NCBI RefSeq assembly: GCF_014650495.1
Contig: NZ_BMVB01000010.1
Location: forward strand, 62,001 to 126,000
Source: Streptomyces cinnamoneus
GTDB lineage: Bacteria > Actinomycetota > Actinomycetes > Streptomycetales > Streptomycetaceae
Direction: 5' to 3'
Length of the DNA: 64,000 nucleotides
Shown here: piece by piece, positions 7,699-16,265 of the stretch
How the letters are laid out: the number at the start of each line of letters is the position of its first letter
Position numbering within the stretch: the first letter of the stretch is position 1
The notes under the pieces: generated by a model
Told to the model about the DNA's origin: nothing
Database searches by the model: none
What the model saw: only the letters and a program-made list of their open reading frames with translations
Made by a program: the position numbers and the translations under genes

Positions 7699-9543
7699 AT
7701 GCTCCGGACAACGCAGCCCACGGTGGACACGGCACGTCACAGACCGCCCGCCGCCCGCGCGTTCGCGGCGGCGGTGCTCGCGGCCGGGGCGGTGTGCGCC
7801 CTCGCCCTGACCGGCGCCCCGGCGCACGCCGCGGGCGCCCCGCAGCGGGAAGCGCTCCCCCTGGAGCGGCTCTTCGACAACAGGGCGGTCAGCGACGACG
7901 CCCACCCCCAGGACGCCGACTTCGACGGCAAGGGCAGCTCCTACTCGGCCCAGGACCTCAGGGCCGCGGGCTGGACCCCCGGCCGCACGATCGCCGTCGA
8001 CGGCGCCGCCCTCGGCTGGCCCCGGACGCGGCCCGGCACGCCCGACAACGTGGTCGCCGACGGGCAGGCGGTGCGGCTCACCGGCCGCGGGGACGCCCTC
8101 TCCTTCCTGGTGGCGAGCAGCTCCCCGGCGGGGGACAGGAGCGGCTCCGACGGCACGGGCACGATCCGCTACCGCGACGGCTCGCGGAGCCCCTACCGCC
8201 TGCAGGCTCCCGACTGGCGCCACGGGCCGCTCACCACCAAGGTCGTGGGGCTGCCGCACCGCAACACCAGCAGCGGCCGGCGGACCGAGACGACCCGCCT
8301 CTACGTGGTGACCGTGCCCGTCGAGCGCTCCCGGGAGATCGACGCCGTGGTGCTGCCCGCCGACGGGCCCACGAGCGACCTCCACGTCTTCTCCCTCGCC
8401 CTGCGCGCTCCCTCGAACGGGTGGACCGGCAGCTGGGCGGCGTCCACGTCCGGGTACGCGACGGTGGGCCCGTGGACCGACCGGACGCTGCGGCTGATCG
8501 TGCACAGCAGCGCGGGCGGCCCGCGCACCCGCATCCGGCTGGAGAACACCTTCTCCCAGCAGCCCGTCCGCATCGGCCGCGCCACCGTCGCGCTGCAGGG
8601 CCGCGGAGCGGCCGCGGACGGCCGCCCCGTACCACTGGCCTTCGCCGGCCGTCGCGCGGCCGAAATCCCCGCCGGCGCCCAGCAGTTCAGCGACCCCGTC
8701 GGCTTCCGCGTACCACCGGACACCAATCTGCTGGTCAGCATCCACCTGCCGGGCACGGTACGGGCGCTGCCCGTGCACAGCTACAGCAACCAGGTCTCCT
8801 ACCTCAGCGCCGACGGCGCCGGCGACCGCACCGGCGACCGGGGCGGCGACGCCTACGGGCAGCAGCTGGACGGCTGGCCGCTGCTGACCGGCGTGGACGT
8901 CGGCGGCGGACCCGGTTCCGTGGTGGCCCTCGGCGACTCCATCACCGACGGCGAACGCGCCACGCCCGGGGCCAACGGCCGCTGGCCCGACCTGCTGTCG
9001 CGACGCCTGCTCGGGCAGCACGCGGTGCCACGGCTCGGAGTGCTCAACCACGGCATCTCCGGCAACCGCGTCGCGAGCGACCGCTACGCGGGCGAGGGCA
9101 CCAGCACGGTCAGGAGCGGGGTCAGCGCGGAACACCGTCTGGAGCGCGACGTCCTGGCCCAGACCTCCGCCCGGACCGTCGTCGTCTTCGAGGGCGTCAA
9201 CGACATCCGCGCCGGCACGAAGGCCGACGAGGTCATCGGCGCCCTCACGAGGATGGCGGACGTCGCCCACCGGCGCGGCATGCGCGTCGTCGCCGCCACC
9301 ATCGCGCCGTGCGGCGGTTTCTTCGACTGCACGGCCGAGGCCGAGGCCGAGCGCGTCGCCATCAACCGGCACCTGCGCAACAGCCCCGTCTACGACGCCG
9401 TGTTCGACTTCGACGCCGCCATCCGCGACCCCCGGCACCCGGACCGCATGCTGCCGCGCTTCGACGGCGGCGACCACCTGCACCCCAACGACGCGGGGAT
9501 GAAGGCGTTCAGCGACGCGATCGACCTGCGGAAGCTGCTCTGA
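7699..9543 (+). CDS. Secreted SGNH/GDSL-family hydrolase with N-terminal beta-sandwich domain
   Basis: Exported esterase/lipase-like hydrolase of 614 residues. A Sec signal peptide ends near A-P-A-H-A. Next comes a domain starting L-F-D-N-R-A-V-S-D-D, of the type found appended to secreted glycosidases, to about residue 230. A second beta-rich segment precedes the SGNH catalytic domain (about 405-614): block I G-D-S-I-T, block II Gly in G-I-S-G-N-R, block III N in G-V-N-D-I, and block V D-H-L-H-P. GGGAGG at 7683-7688 is ten bases before the ATG at 7699 but only one before the ATG at 7690, so 7699 is preferred. Substrate is probably an ester on a polysaccharide or lipid; this is not determined. 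Confidence 0.87.
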   Translation: MLRTTQPTVDTARHRPPAARAFAAAVLAAGAVCALALTGAPAHAAGAPQREALPLERLFDNRAVSDDAHPQDADFDGKGSSYSAQDLRAAGWTPGRTIAVDGAALGWPRTRPGTPDNVVADGQAVRLTGRGDALSFLVASSSPAGDRSGSDGTGTIRYRDGSRSPYRLQAPDWRHGPLTTKVVGLPHRNTSSGRRTETTRLYVVTVPVERSREIDAVVLPADGPTSDLHVFSLALRAPSNGWTGSWAASTSGYATVGPWTDRTLRLIVHSSAGGPRTRIRLENTFSQQPVRIGRATVALQGRGAAADGRPVPLAFAGRRAAEIPAGAQQFSDPVGFRVPPDTNLLVSIHLPGTVRALPVHSYSNQVSYLSADGAGDRTGDRGGDAYGQQLDGWPLLTGVDVGGGPGSVVALGDSITDGERATPGANGRWPDLLSRRLLGQHAVPRLGVLNHGISGNRVASDRYAGEGTSTVRSGVSAEHRLERDVLAQTSARTVVVFEGVNDIRAGTKADEVIGALTRMADVAHRRGMRVVAATIAPCGGFFDCTAEAEAERVAINRHLRNSPVYDAVFDFDAAIRDPRHPDRMLPRFDGGDHLHPNDAGMKAFSDAIDLRKLL

Positions 9544-9561
9544 CGCACGCCGCCCGGGCGG

Positions 9562-10617
9562 CTACGGCACCCGTGCCGTCCACTCCGCGGAGGCGAACTT
9601 CGTCGCCGCCAGCTCCTCCGCCCGCGCCAGCTCCGCGGGGGTGACCGAGCCTTCCGCCAGGCCGTACCGGCCGCGGAAGGTCTCGATCATCTTCTCGATG
9701 ACCGCGGAGCGCGGCAGCCCGGTCTGGCGGCGCAGCGGGTCGACGCGCTTCTTCGCGCTCTTGGTGCCCTTGTCGGAGAGCTTCTCCTTGCCGATGCGCA
9801 GCACGTCGAGCATCTTCTCGGCGTCGATGTCGTAGGCCATGGTCACGTGGTGCAGCACGGCCCCGTCACCGGTGACCATGCGCTTCTGCGCCGCGCCCGC
9901 GATCTTGCCGGCGTCGGTGGCGATGTCGTTCAGCGGCTGGTACCAGGCCCGCACGCCCATGCCCTCCAGCGCGCCCAGCACCCAGTCGTCGAGGTAGGCG
10001 TAGCTGTCGGCGAAGGACAGCCCCTGCACCAGGGCGTCGGGCACGCACAGCGAGTAGGTGATGGTGTTGCCGGGCTCGATGAACATGGCCCCGCCGCCGG
10101 AGATGCGCCGCACGACCGTCATGCCGTGCCGGGCCGCCCCCTCCGGGTCGACCTCGTTGCGCAGCGACTGGAAGCTGCCGATGACCACGGCGGGGGAGCC
10201 CCACTCCCACACGCGCAGCGTCGGCGGCCGCCGCCCGGCGGCGACCTCCGCGGTCAGCACCTCGTCGAGGGCCATGTGCAGGGCGGGGGACTGGGGGCCG
10301 TCGTGGATCAGCTGCCACGCGTAGTCGGTCCAGTCGGTGGCCCGGGCCACGGCCCGGCGGACCGCGATGCCCACGGCCTCGGACGTGAAGCCGAACATCA
10401 CCGTGCCCTCGGGCAGCGCCGCGTCGATGCGGGCCGCGAGCTGCGGGGCCGGGGTGTCGGCGGGGGCGCCCTCCAGGGCGCGGTTGATGTCGAGGAGCGC
10501 CTCGTCGGGTTCGAGGAAGAAGTCCCCCGCCACCCGCACGTCGCGCAGCAGCCCGTCCGTGACCGCCACGTCGACGACGACGAGCTTGCCGCCCGGCACC
10601 TTGTATTCACCGTGCAC
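9562..10617 (-). CDS. lplA: Lipoate-protein ligase family protein
   Basis: Cytoplasmic enzyme that would activate lipoate with ATP and attach it to lipoyl domains of 2-oxoacid dehydrogenases or GcvH. 351 residues. The N-terminal about 90 residues (H-G-E-Y-K-V-P-G-G-K-L) resemble the accessory domain normally C-terminal in E. coli LplA. The BPL/LplA catalytic domain follows, with R-R-I-S-G-G-G-A-M-F and the lysine in D-A-G-K-I-A-G-A-A. GTG start at 10617 with GGAGGG six bases upstream; conservation also begins there. It is divergent from the inositol-phosphatase-like gene. Confidence 0.85.
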   Translation of the reverse strand: MHGEYKVPGGKLVVVDVAVTDGLLRDVRVAGDFFLEPDEALLDINRALEGAPADTPAPQLAARIDAALPEGTVMFGFTSEAVGIAVRRAVARATDWTDYAWQLIHDGPQSPALHMALDEVLTAEVAAGRRPPTLRVWEWGSPAVVIGSFQSLRNEVDPEGAARHGMTVVRRISGGGAMFIEPGNTITYSLCVPDALVQGLSFADSYAYLDDWVLGALEGMGVRAWYQPLNDIATDAGKIAGAAQKRMVTGDGAVLHHVTMAYDIDAEKMLDVLRIGKEKLSDKGTKSAKKRVDPLRRQTGLPRSAVIEKMIETFRGRYGLAEGSVTPAELARAEELAATKFASAEWTARVP

Positions 10618-10793
10618 GGCGCACCCTCCATCATGCTTTCCCCGGCCGGCCACCCGGCCGACGGCAGAAACAACCGTAACTCCGTCCCGGCCCGCCCCGG
10701 TGGGCGGCCGGTGGGAGCAGGCGTTCACCGGGGCGTCGCCGGGCGGCCACCGGAGCTGCATCGAATGTCGGTGCGACGTGGTTCGATGTCCTT

Positions 10794-11630
10794 ATGGTTC
10801 ACATGGTCGACAGGTTCCTCGCAGGCGATCTCACGGACGTGGAGGAAGCGGTCCGCAAAGCGGCCGCGGCCGAGATCCTGCCGCGCTTCCGGCAGCTCGC
10901 CACGGACGAGATCATCGAGAAGAACGGCCCGCACGACCTCGTGACCGTCGCCGACCGGCTCGCGGAGGAGCACCTCACCCATGCGCTGACCGCCCTGCTG
11001 CCCGGCTCGGTCGTGGTCGGCGAGGAGGCGGTGCACGCGGATCCGCGCATCCTCGCCTCGCTGTGCGGCGAGGCGCCCGTCTGGATCGTCGACCCGGTCG
11101 ACGGCACCCGGCAGTTCGTGTACGGCGACCCCGGCTTCGCCACCCTCGTCTGCCTCGCGCACCGCGGCGAGCTGCTGGCCTCCTGGACGTACGCGCCGGC
11201 GCTCGACCAGATGGCGACGGCCCGCCGGGGCGGGGGAGCGCAGCTCAACGGAGTGCCGCTGCGCGCGGGTTCGCCGGAGCCGGGCAAGACACTGGAAGTG
11301 GCGACGTCGCACTACGACTTCACCACCGACGAGCAGAAGCGGGTGCTGGAGGCGCTACGGACGGACGGGGTGGCGCCGCGCCCCTGCGGCTCGGCGGGGC
11401 TCGAATACCTCCACGTCGCCCAGGGCGTCCTCGACGCCGTGGCCTTCTCCTGGGAGAACGCCTGGGACCACGCTGCCGGCCTGCTGCTGGTCGCCGAGGC
11501 GGGCGGGGCCAGCGGCACCGTCGCGAAGGAACCGTTCCGCATCGCGGGCGGCAACGCGCTGCCGTTCAGTGCTGCGCGGGACGAGCTGACGCTGCGGCAT
11601 ATCCTGGACCTGCTGGCGTCCGCCGGCTGA
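10794..11630 (+). CDS. Inositol monophosphatase family phosphatase
   Basis: Soluble Mg2+-dependent phosphatase, 278 residues, with the three diagnostic metal-site motifs: G-E-E-A (about 75), D-P-V-D-G-T (about 100) and W-D-H-A-A-G (about 224). Family members hydrolyse inositol phosphate, histidinol phosphate or 3'-phosphoadenosine phosphate; the sequence does not settle which. No clear ribosome-binding site precedes the ATG at 10794 or the one at 10803. The FAD oxidoreductase follows 29 bp downstream and is probably co-transcribed. Confidence 0.82.
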   Translation: MVHMVDRFLAGDLTDVEEAVRKAAAAEILPRFRQLATDEIIEKNGPHDLVTVADRLAEEHLTHALTALLPGSVVVGEEAVHADPRILASLCGEAPVWIVDPVDGTRQFVYGDPGFATLVCLAHRGELLASWTYAPALDQMATARRGGGAQLNGVPLRAGSPEPGKTLEVATSHYDFTTDEQKRVLEALRTDGVAPRPCGSAGLEYLHVAQGVLDAVAFSWENAWDHAAGLLLVAEAGGASGTVAKEPFRIAGGNALPFSAARDELTLRHILDLLASAG

Positions 11631-11659
11631 CACACAGGGACACGAGGGGAGCCCGTCCG

Positions 11660-13084
11660 GTGGCCACTATGCTCGACGCGGTCGTCGTGGGAGCGGGGCC
11701 CAATGGGCTGACCGCCGCGGTCGAACTGGCCCGCAGGGGCCTGTCCGTGGAGGTGTTCGAGGCCGCGGACGCCGTCGGTGGCGGCGCCCGCACCGAGGAG
11801 CTGACCCTCCCGGGCTTCCGCCACGACCCGTGCTCCGCCGTGCACCCCCTCGCCGTGCGTTCGCCCGCCTTCAGCGCGATGCCGCTCGGCCGGCACGGCC
11901 TGGAGTGGATCCACCCCGACCTGCCGATGGCACACCCCTTCCCGGACGGCACGGCGGCGGTCCTCTCCCGGCTGATCGGCGAGACGGCCTGCTCGCTGGG
12001 CCCGCGCGACGCCGGCGCCTACCGGCGGCTCATGGCGCCCTTCCACGGCCGGTGGGACACCCTCGCCGCCGACTTCCTGCGCACGCAGTGGGACGGGCTG
12101 CCGCGCGACCCGCTCACGTACGCCCGCTTCGGGATGGCCGCGGGCCAGTCCGCCACGCTCCTGACCCGGACCCGCTTCCGGGACGAGAAGGCCCGGGGCC
12201 TGTTCGCCGGGCTCGCCGCCCACGGCATCGCGCCGCTGGGCTCCCTGGGCACCGGGGGCATGGCCCTGATGTTCGCCCTCGCCGCCCACGAGTGCGGCTG
12301 GCCCGTGCCCCGCGGCGGCTCGCAGGCGATCGCCGACGCGCTCGCCTCGTACCTGCGGGAGCTGGGCGGCACCGTGCACACCGGTTTCGAGGTCAAGCAC
12401 CTCGACGACCTGCCGCCCGCCCGCACCTTCCTCTTCGACACCTCGCCCACCGCCCTGGCCCGCATCGCCGGCCTGGGCAACGCCTTCCCGCGCTTCCGCT
12501 ACGGCCCCAGCGTCTTCAAGATCGACTATGCGCTGGACGGCCCGGTGCCCTGGACCGCCGAAGCCGCCCGGCGGGCCGGCACGGTCCACGTCGGCCCCAC
12601 CATCGGCGAGATCGGCGAGGCCCTGCGGGCCGCCGCCCACGGCGACGACCCCGCCGTCCCGTTCCTCATCACCGCCCAGCCCAGCATCGTCGACCCCACC
12701 CGCGCGCCCGAGGGCAAGCACACCTTCTGGGTGTACGGGCACGTGCCCAGCGGCTGGGAGGGCGACGCCACCGAGGTGATCGAGCGCCAGATCGAGCGCT
12801 TCGCCCCGGGCTTCGGCGACCTGGTCCTCGCCCGGGCCACGGCGGGGCCGCCGGAGCTGGCCGCCCGCAACGCCAACTACGTGGGCGGGGACATCGCGAC
12901 GGGCTCGGTGGCGGGACTGCGCCTGCTGATCCGCCCCCGCCTGGCCCGCGTCCCGTACGCCACGTCCCACCCGGCGGTCTTCCTCTGCTCGTCCGCGACC
13001 CCGCCGGGCCCGGGGGTGCACGGAATGTCCGGCCACCACGCGGCGAAGGCCGCCTGGCGCCACCTGCGCCAGGGCGCCGCGTAG
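11660..13084 (+). CDS. FAD-dependent NAD(P)-type oxidoreductase (phytoene-desaturase-like)
   Basis: Flavoprotein of 474 residues. An N-terminal Rossmann dinucleotide motif (V-V-V-G-A-G-P-N-G-L) is followed by E-V-F-E-A, and the C-terminal FAD motif G-P-G-V-H-G-M-S-G-H is present. This is the amine-oxidase/phytoene-dehydrogenase (CrtI-like) architecture; substrate unknown. GAGGGGA (11644-11650) is nine bases before the GTG at 11660, preferred over the ATG at 11669. No carotenoid genes are nearby, so a carotenoid role is not supported here. Confidence 0.82.
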   Translation: MATMLDAVVVGAGPNGLTAAVELARRGLSVEVFEAADAVGGGARTEELTLPGFRHDPCSAVHPLAVRSPAFSAMPLGRHGLEWIHPDLPMAHPFPDGTAAVLSRLIGETACSLGPRDAGAYRRLMAPFHGRWDTLAADFLRTQWDGLPRDPLTYARFGMAAGQSATLLTRTRFRDEKARGLFAGLAAHGIAPLGSLGTGGMALMFALAAHECGWPVPRGGSQAIADALASYLRELGGTVHTGFEVKHLDDLPPARTFLFDTSPTALARIAGLGNAFPRFRYGPSVFKIDYALDGPVPWTAEAARRAGTVHVGPTIGEIGEALRAAAHGDDPAVPFLITAQPSIVDPTRAPEGKHTFWVYGHVPSGWEGDATEVIERQIERFAPGFGDLVLARATAGPPELAARNANYVGGDIATGSVAGLRLLIRPRLARVPYATSHPAVFLCSSATPPGPGVHGMSGHHAAKAAWRHLRQGAA

Positions 13085-13106
13085 CCGACGGGCGGCCGGC
13101 CGCGTC

Positions 13107-13123
13107 GGGGCGCCGGGCGCCCC
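13107..13123 (+). terminator. Possible GC hairpin after the FAD oxidoreductase
   Basis: GGGGCGC (13107-13113), three-base loop, GCGCCCC (13117-13123), 23 bp after the stop. The rest of 13085-13342 is GC-rich spacer with no credible gene. Confidence 0.35.
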
Positions 13124-13342
13124 GGCCGCCGGTCTCGTACGGGCTCAGGCGCCTTCGGGGATGCGGGGCAGGGCCGCCCCGGCCGCGTCCGCCGGCTTGG
13201 GTGAACGCCTCGCCCGGCGTCCCGGGCCGGTCCGCAAGGTCCCGTCCGGCCCGCGACGCTCCCCGGCCAGCGCTGGTGGCGTCCCCGGACGCCGCGGGCC
13301 GCGCCCGTCGGTCGTGCGGCGACGCCACGCTGCCGACACGGC

Positions 13343-13927
13343 CTACGCCGCCGCCCGGCCCAGGTCCGCGACGACGTCCGCCCGTACCGCCGCCGTGTCC
13401 GTGCCGAGCCGGCGGAAGAGGCCGGCCGTCGCCCGGTCCTCCGTGTCCAGCACGCCGAGCAGCACGTGCTCGACCCCGATCCGGTCGTCCCGGCGCTCCA
13501 GCGCCTCGCGCAGCGACCGCTCCAGCGCCTTCCGGGCCCGCCGTGTGAAGGGAAGGTGCCGCTTGCGCTCCCGGTCGCGGCCGAACAGCCGTCGCGTTTC
13601 CTGAGCGGGCGGCGGCACGGCGTCCAGCGCCCCCCTCCCGAAGACGTCCTCCGCCCGCCCCCGCACCGCGTCGAGGTCGATGCCGAAGGCCCGCAGCGCC
13701 TCCGCGTCGCCCTCGTCGAAGGCGGCGGCCGGTGCCGTGAGCGCCGCCCGGCACGCCTGCGGGGTGATCCCCAGCCGCGCCAGTGTGGCGGCCCCGGGCG
13801 CCCGGTCCCGGTGGACCACTGCCAGCAGGAGGTGCTCCGGGCCGATCTGCGGGTGCCGGAGCGAGCGCGCCTGCTCCTGCGCGTCGACCACCACGTCGCG
13901 CGCTTCCTTGGTGAACCGGTGGAACAT
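13343..13927 (-). CDS. Clp N-terminal (Clp_R) repeat protein without ATPase
   Basis: 194-residue soluble protein made of two Clp_N repeats: residues about 1-75 (F-T-K-E-A-R ... I-G-P-E-H-L-L-L-A) and about 125-190 (F-T-R-R-A-R-K ... I-G-V-E-H-V-L-L-G), joined by a linker. ClpA/ClpC use this fold to bind substrates and adaptors. No AAA+ module follows, so this is not an unfoldase; it may be a stand-alone adaptor or sensor. It starts 2 bp after the small HTH gene and forms an operon with it. Confidence 0.88.
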   Translation of the reverse strand: MFHRFTKEARDVVVDAQEQARSLRHPQIGPEHLLLAVVHRDRAPGAATLARLGITPQACRAALTAPAAAFDEGDAEALRAFGIDLDAVRGRAEDVFGRGALDAVPPPAQETRRLFGRDRERKRHLPFTRRARKALERSLREALERRDDRIGVEHVLLGVLDTEDRATAGLFRRLGTDTAAVRADVVADLGRAAA

Positions 13928-13929
13928 GC

Positions 13930-14154
13930 CTACCTCCGCGCGTGCTTCTTGTGGACGGCCTGCCTGCTGACTCCCAGCGCGGCCCCGATCTCCTCCCAGG
14001 ACCAGCCCTGCCGTCGTGCTCCGGCGACCTGGAGTTCCTCCAGACGCTCGACCAGGCGCCGCAGAGCGGCGACCGCCCGCAATCCCACGTGGGGATCCGG
14101 GTTCATGGCGGCCTCGGTGGTGCCGACCGCTTCCTTCGCATCCGTTCCGGCCAT
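13930..14154 (-). CDS. Small helix-turn-helix DNA-binding protein
   Basis: 74 residues; a C-terminal helix-turn-helix (W-S-W-E-E-I-G-A-A-L-G-V-S-R-Q-A-V-H-K-K) preceded by a helical segment likely to dimerise. Co-transcribed with the Clp_N protein. Such HTH/Clp_N pairs are common in actinomycetes, and I infer a regulator-partner role. The transcript appears leaderless (see the promoter entry), and the two inverted repeats upstream are likely its own operators. Confidence 0.82.
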   Translation of the reverse strand: MAGTDAKEAVGTTEAAMNPDPHVGLRAVAALRRLVERLEELQVAGARRQGWSWEEIGAALGVSRQAVHKKHARR

Positions 14155-14156
14155 GC

Positions 14157-14201
14157 TGTCAACCTAGGATGACATCTCCGGGCTGTCAACCATCATTGAC
14201 A
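14157..14201 (-). promoter_or_regulatory. Leaderless promoter of the HTH/Clp_N operon with two TGTCA palindromes
   Basis: On the minus strand: TTGACA (14189-14184), exactly 17 bp, TAGGTT (14166-14161), then GACAGC and the ATG at 14154. This is a near-consensus housekeeping promoter with +1 at the start codon. Two inverted repeats overlie it: TGTCA-N8-TGACA (14157-14174) and TGTCAA-N6-TTGACA (14184-14201). They cover -10 and -35, the layout of an autorepressor operator. The outer TTGACA could also serve a divergent promoter toward ada-alkA, but its -10 is weak. Confidence 0.7.
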
Positions 14202-14263
14202 CCGTCATCGCGATGTCGGATTTCCGCGAGCCCCGGCGCCCCTCCGCCCCCGATCCTTGAACC

Positions 14264-15739
14264 ATGCACACCGACTTCGACCGCTGCGTACGGGCCGTCC
14301 GCTCCCGGGACGCGCGCTTCGACGGGTGGTTCTTCACCGCCGTCCTCACCACGCGCACCTACTGCCGCCCCAGCTGTCCGGCCGCGCCGCCGAAGGACCG
14401 GAACATGACCTTCTACCCCAGTGCGGCCGCCGCCCAGCAGGCCGGATTCCGGGCCTGCAAACGCTGCAGACCCGACGCCGTCCCCGGCTCGCCCCGCTGG
14501 AACGAGCGCGCCGACCTCGTCGCCCGCGCCATGCGCCTCATCGGCGACGGCACCGTCGACCGCGAGGGCGTCCAGGGCCTCGCCGACCGCCTCGGCTACA
14601 GCGCCCGGCAGGTCGAGCGCCAGCTCCTCGCCGAACTCGGCGCCGGCCCCCTCGCCCTGGCCCGCGCCCAGCGCGCCCAGACCGCCCGCATCCTCATCGA
14701 GACCAGCGCGCTGCCCATGGCCGACGTGGCGTTCGCCGCCGGCTTCGCCTCGATCCGCACGTTCAACGAGACCGTGCGCGAGGTCTTCGCGCTCACCCCC
14801 ACCGAGCTGCGCACCCGCGCCTCGGGCACGGGCGCCCCGGCCGCCCCCGGCACCCTGACGCTGCGCCTGCCCTTCCGCGCACCCCTGTGCCCCGACAACC
14901 TCTTCGGCCTGCTCGCCGCCACCGCCGTGCCCGGCGTGGAGGAGTGGCGCGACGGCGCGTACCACCGCACCCTGCGCCTGCCCTACGGCCACGGGACGGT
15001 CGCCCTGAGCCCGCGCCCCGACCACATCGCCTGCCGGCTCGCCCTCACCGACCAGCGCGACCTGGCCGGCGCCATCAGCCGCTGCCGCCGGCTCCTCGAC
15101 CTGGACGCCGACCCCGAGGCCGTCGACGCGCTCCTGCGCACCGACCCCCACCTCGCGCCGCTCGTCGGCAAGAACCCCGGCCGGCGCGTTCCGCGCACGG
15201 TGGACGCCGAGGAGCTCGCCGTACGCGCCGTCCTCGGCCAGCAGGTGTCGACCGCCGCGGCCCGCACGCTCGCCGCCCGCCTGGTCGTGGCGCACGGCGA
15301 GCCCGTCGCCGTCCCGGACGGCGGCCTCACCCACCTCTTCCCCTCCGCGCAGGCCCTCGCCGCCCTGGACCCCGCGGACCTGGCCATGCCCGCCGGGCGC
15401 CGGGCCACCCTCGTTCGCACCGTGGAGGCGCTGGCGAGCGGCGAGCTCGCCCTCGGCGTCGGCAGCGACTGGGCCGGGGCCCGCGACCGGCTCGCCGCGC
15501 TCCCGGGCATCGGGCCGTGGACGGCGGAGCTCATCGCCATGCGCGGCCTCGGCGATCCCGACGCCTTCCTCCCCACCGACCTCGGCGTGCGGCGGGCGGC
15601 CGCCCGCACCGGGCTGCCCGCCACGCCCGCCGCCCTGTCCCGGCACGCCGCCGCCTGGCGGCCCTGGCGCGCCTACGCCGTCCAGTACCTGTGGGCGGCC
15701 GACGACCACGCCGCCGCCCGCATGCCCGCCAGCGTCTGA
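14264..15739 (+). CDS. Ada-AlkA fusion: methyl-accepting AraC regulator and 3-methyladenine DNA glycosylase
   Basis: Cytoplasmic alkylation-repair protein, 491 residues. Ada N-domain (1-75) has the four zinc cysteines at 34, 38, 65 and 68, corresponding to E. coli Ada 38/42/69/72; the first is the methylphosphotriester acceptor. An AraC-type HTH pair follows (about 85-185). The C-terminal part (about 195-490) is AlkA: hairpin L-P-G-I-G-P-W-T-A and the catalytic Asp in F-L-P-T-D-L-G. Methylation of the N-domain is expected to turn it into an activator of its own operon. Ogt is encoded 13 bp downstream, giving an adaptive-response operon. It diverges from the HTH/Clp_N genes. Confidence 0.93.
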   Translation: MHTDFDRCVRAVRSRDARFDGWFFTAVLTTRTYCRPSCPAAPPKDRNMTFYPSAAAAQQAGFRACKRCRPDAVPGSPRWNERADLVARAMRLIGDGTVDREGVQGLADRLGYSARQVERQLLAELGAGPLALARAQRAQTARILIETSALPMADVAFAAGFASIRTFNETVREVFALTPTELRTRASGTGAPAAPGTLTLRLPFRAPLCPDNLFGLLAATAVPGVEEWRDGAYHRTLRLPYGHGTVALSPRPDHIACRLALTDQRDLAGAISRCRRLLDLDADPEAVDALLRTDPHLAPLVGKNPGRRVPRTVDAEELAVRAVLGQQVSTAAARTLAARLVVAHGEPVAVPDGGLTHLFPSAQALAALDPADLAMPAGRRATLVRTVEALASGELALGVGSDWAGARDRLAALPGIGPWTAELIAMRGLGDPDAFLPTDLGVRRAAARTGLPATPAALSRHAAAWRPWRAYAVQYLWAADDHAAARMPASV

Positions 15740-15752
15740 ACGGAACGACACC

Positions 15753-16247
15753 ATGTCCCGCGTCCACACCGTCATCGACAGCCCCTACGGGGAGCTGACC
15801 CTCGTCGCCGCCGACGGCGTCCTGTGCGGCCTCTACATGACCGGTCAGCGCCACCGGCCGCCGGAGGAGAGCTTCGGCGAGCGCGACGACGAGGGTCCGT
15901 TCCCCGAGGCCGCCCGCCAGCTGGCCGCCTACTTCGAGGGCGGGTCGACCCGCTTCGACCTGCCGCTGCGCCTGGACGGCACGCCCTTCCAGCGGCGCGT
16001 CTGGGAGGCCCTGCGGCAGATCCCCTACGGGCAGACCCTCTCCTACGGCGAGCTCGCCGCCCGCATCGGTTCCCCCGGCGCCTCGCGGGCCGTCGGCCTC
16101 GCCAACGGCAAGAACCCGGTCGGCATCATCGTCCCCTGCCACCGCGTCATCGGTTCCACCGGCAGCCTCACCGGCTACGGCGGCGGCCTGGACCGCAAGC
16201 GGCGGCTGCTGGCCTTCGAGCGCGGCGACGACCAGCGGCTGTTCTAG
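15753..16247 (+). CDS. ogt: Methylated-DNA--protein-cysteine methyltransferase
   Basis: Suicide repair protein, 164 residues, transferring methyl groups from O6-methylguanine to its active-site cysteine in the V-P-C-H-R-V motif (about residue 129). The HTH (Y-G-E-L-A-A-R-I-G) and the N-hinge are intact. It lies 13 bp after ada-alkA and is presumably co-induced by alkylation damage. Convergent with the BCCT gene, 18 bp away. Confidence 0.95.
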   Translation: MSRVHTVIDSPYGELTLVAADGVLCGLYMTGQRHRPPEESFGERDDEGPFPEAARQLAAYFEGGSTRFDLPLRLDGTPFQRRVWEALRQIPYGQTLSYGELAARIGSPGASRAVGLANGKNPVGIIVPCHRVIGSTGSLTGYGGGLDRKRRLLAFERGDDQRLF

Positions 16248-16265
16248 CCGGGGCCGGCCGGAACG

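Noticed and set aside
9549..9562. GCCGCCC-GGGCGGC palindrome as a terminator between SGNH and lplA
   Set aside because: A perfect palindrome without a loop, only 14 bp; too weak to call in this GC background.
13145..13339. 64-residue minus-strand frame downstream of the Clp_N gene
   Set aside because: Composition-driven Arg/Pro sequence without a ribosome-binding site or conserved pattern.
14196..14224. Near-consensus promoter toward ada-alkA using TTGACA at 14196-14201
   Set aside because: At 16-18 bp spacing only GGATTT or GATTTC is found, a poor -10; the TTGACA is better explained as an operator half-site.
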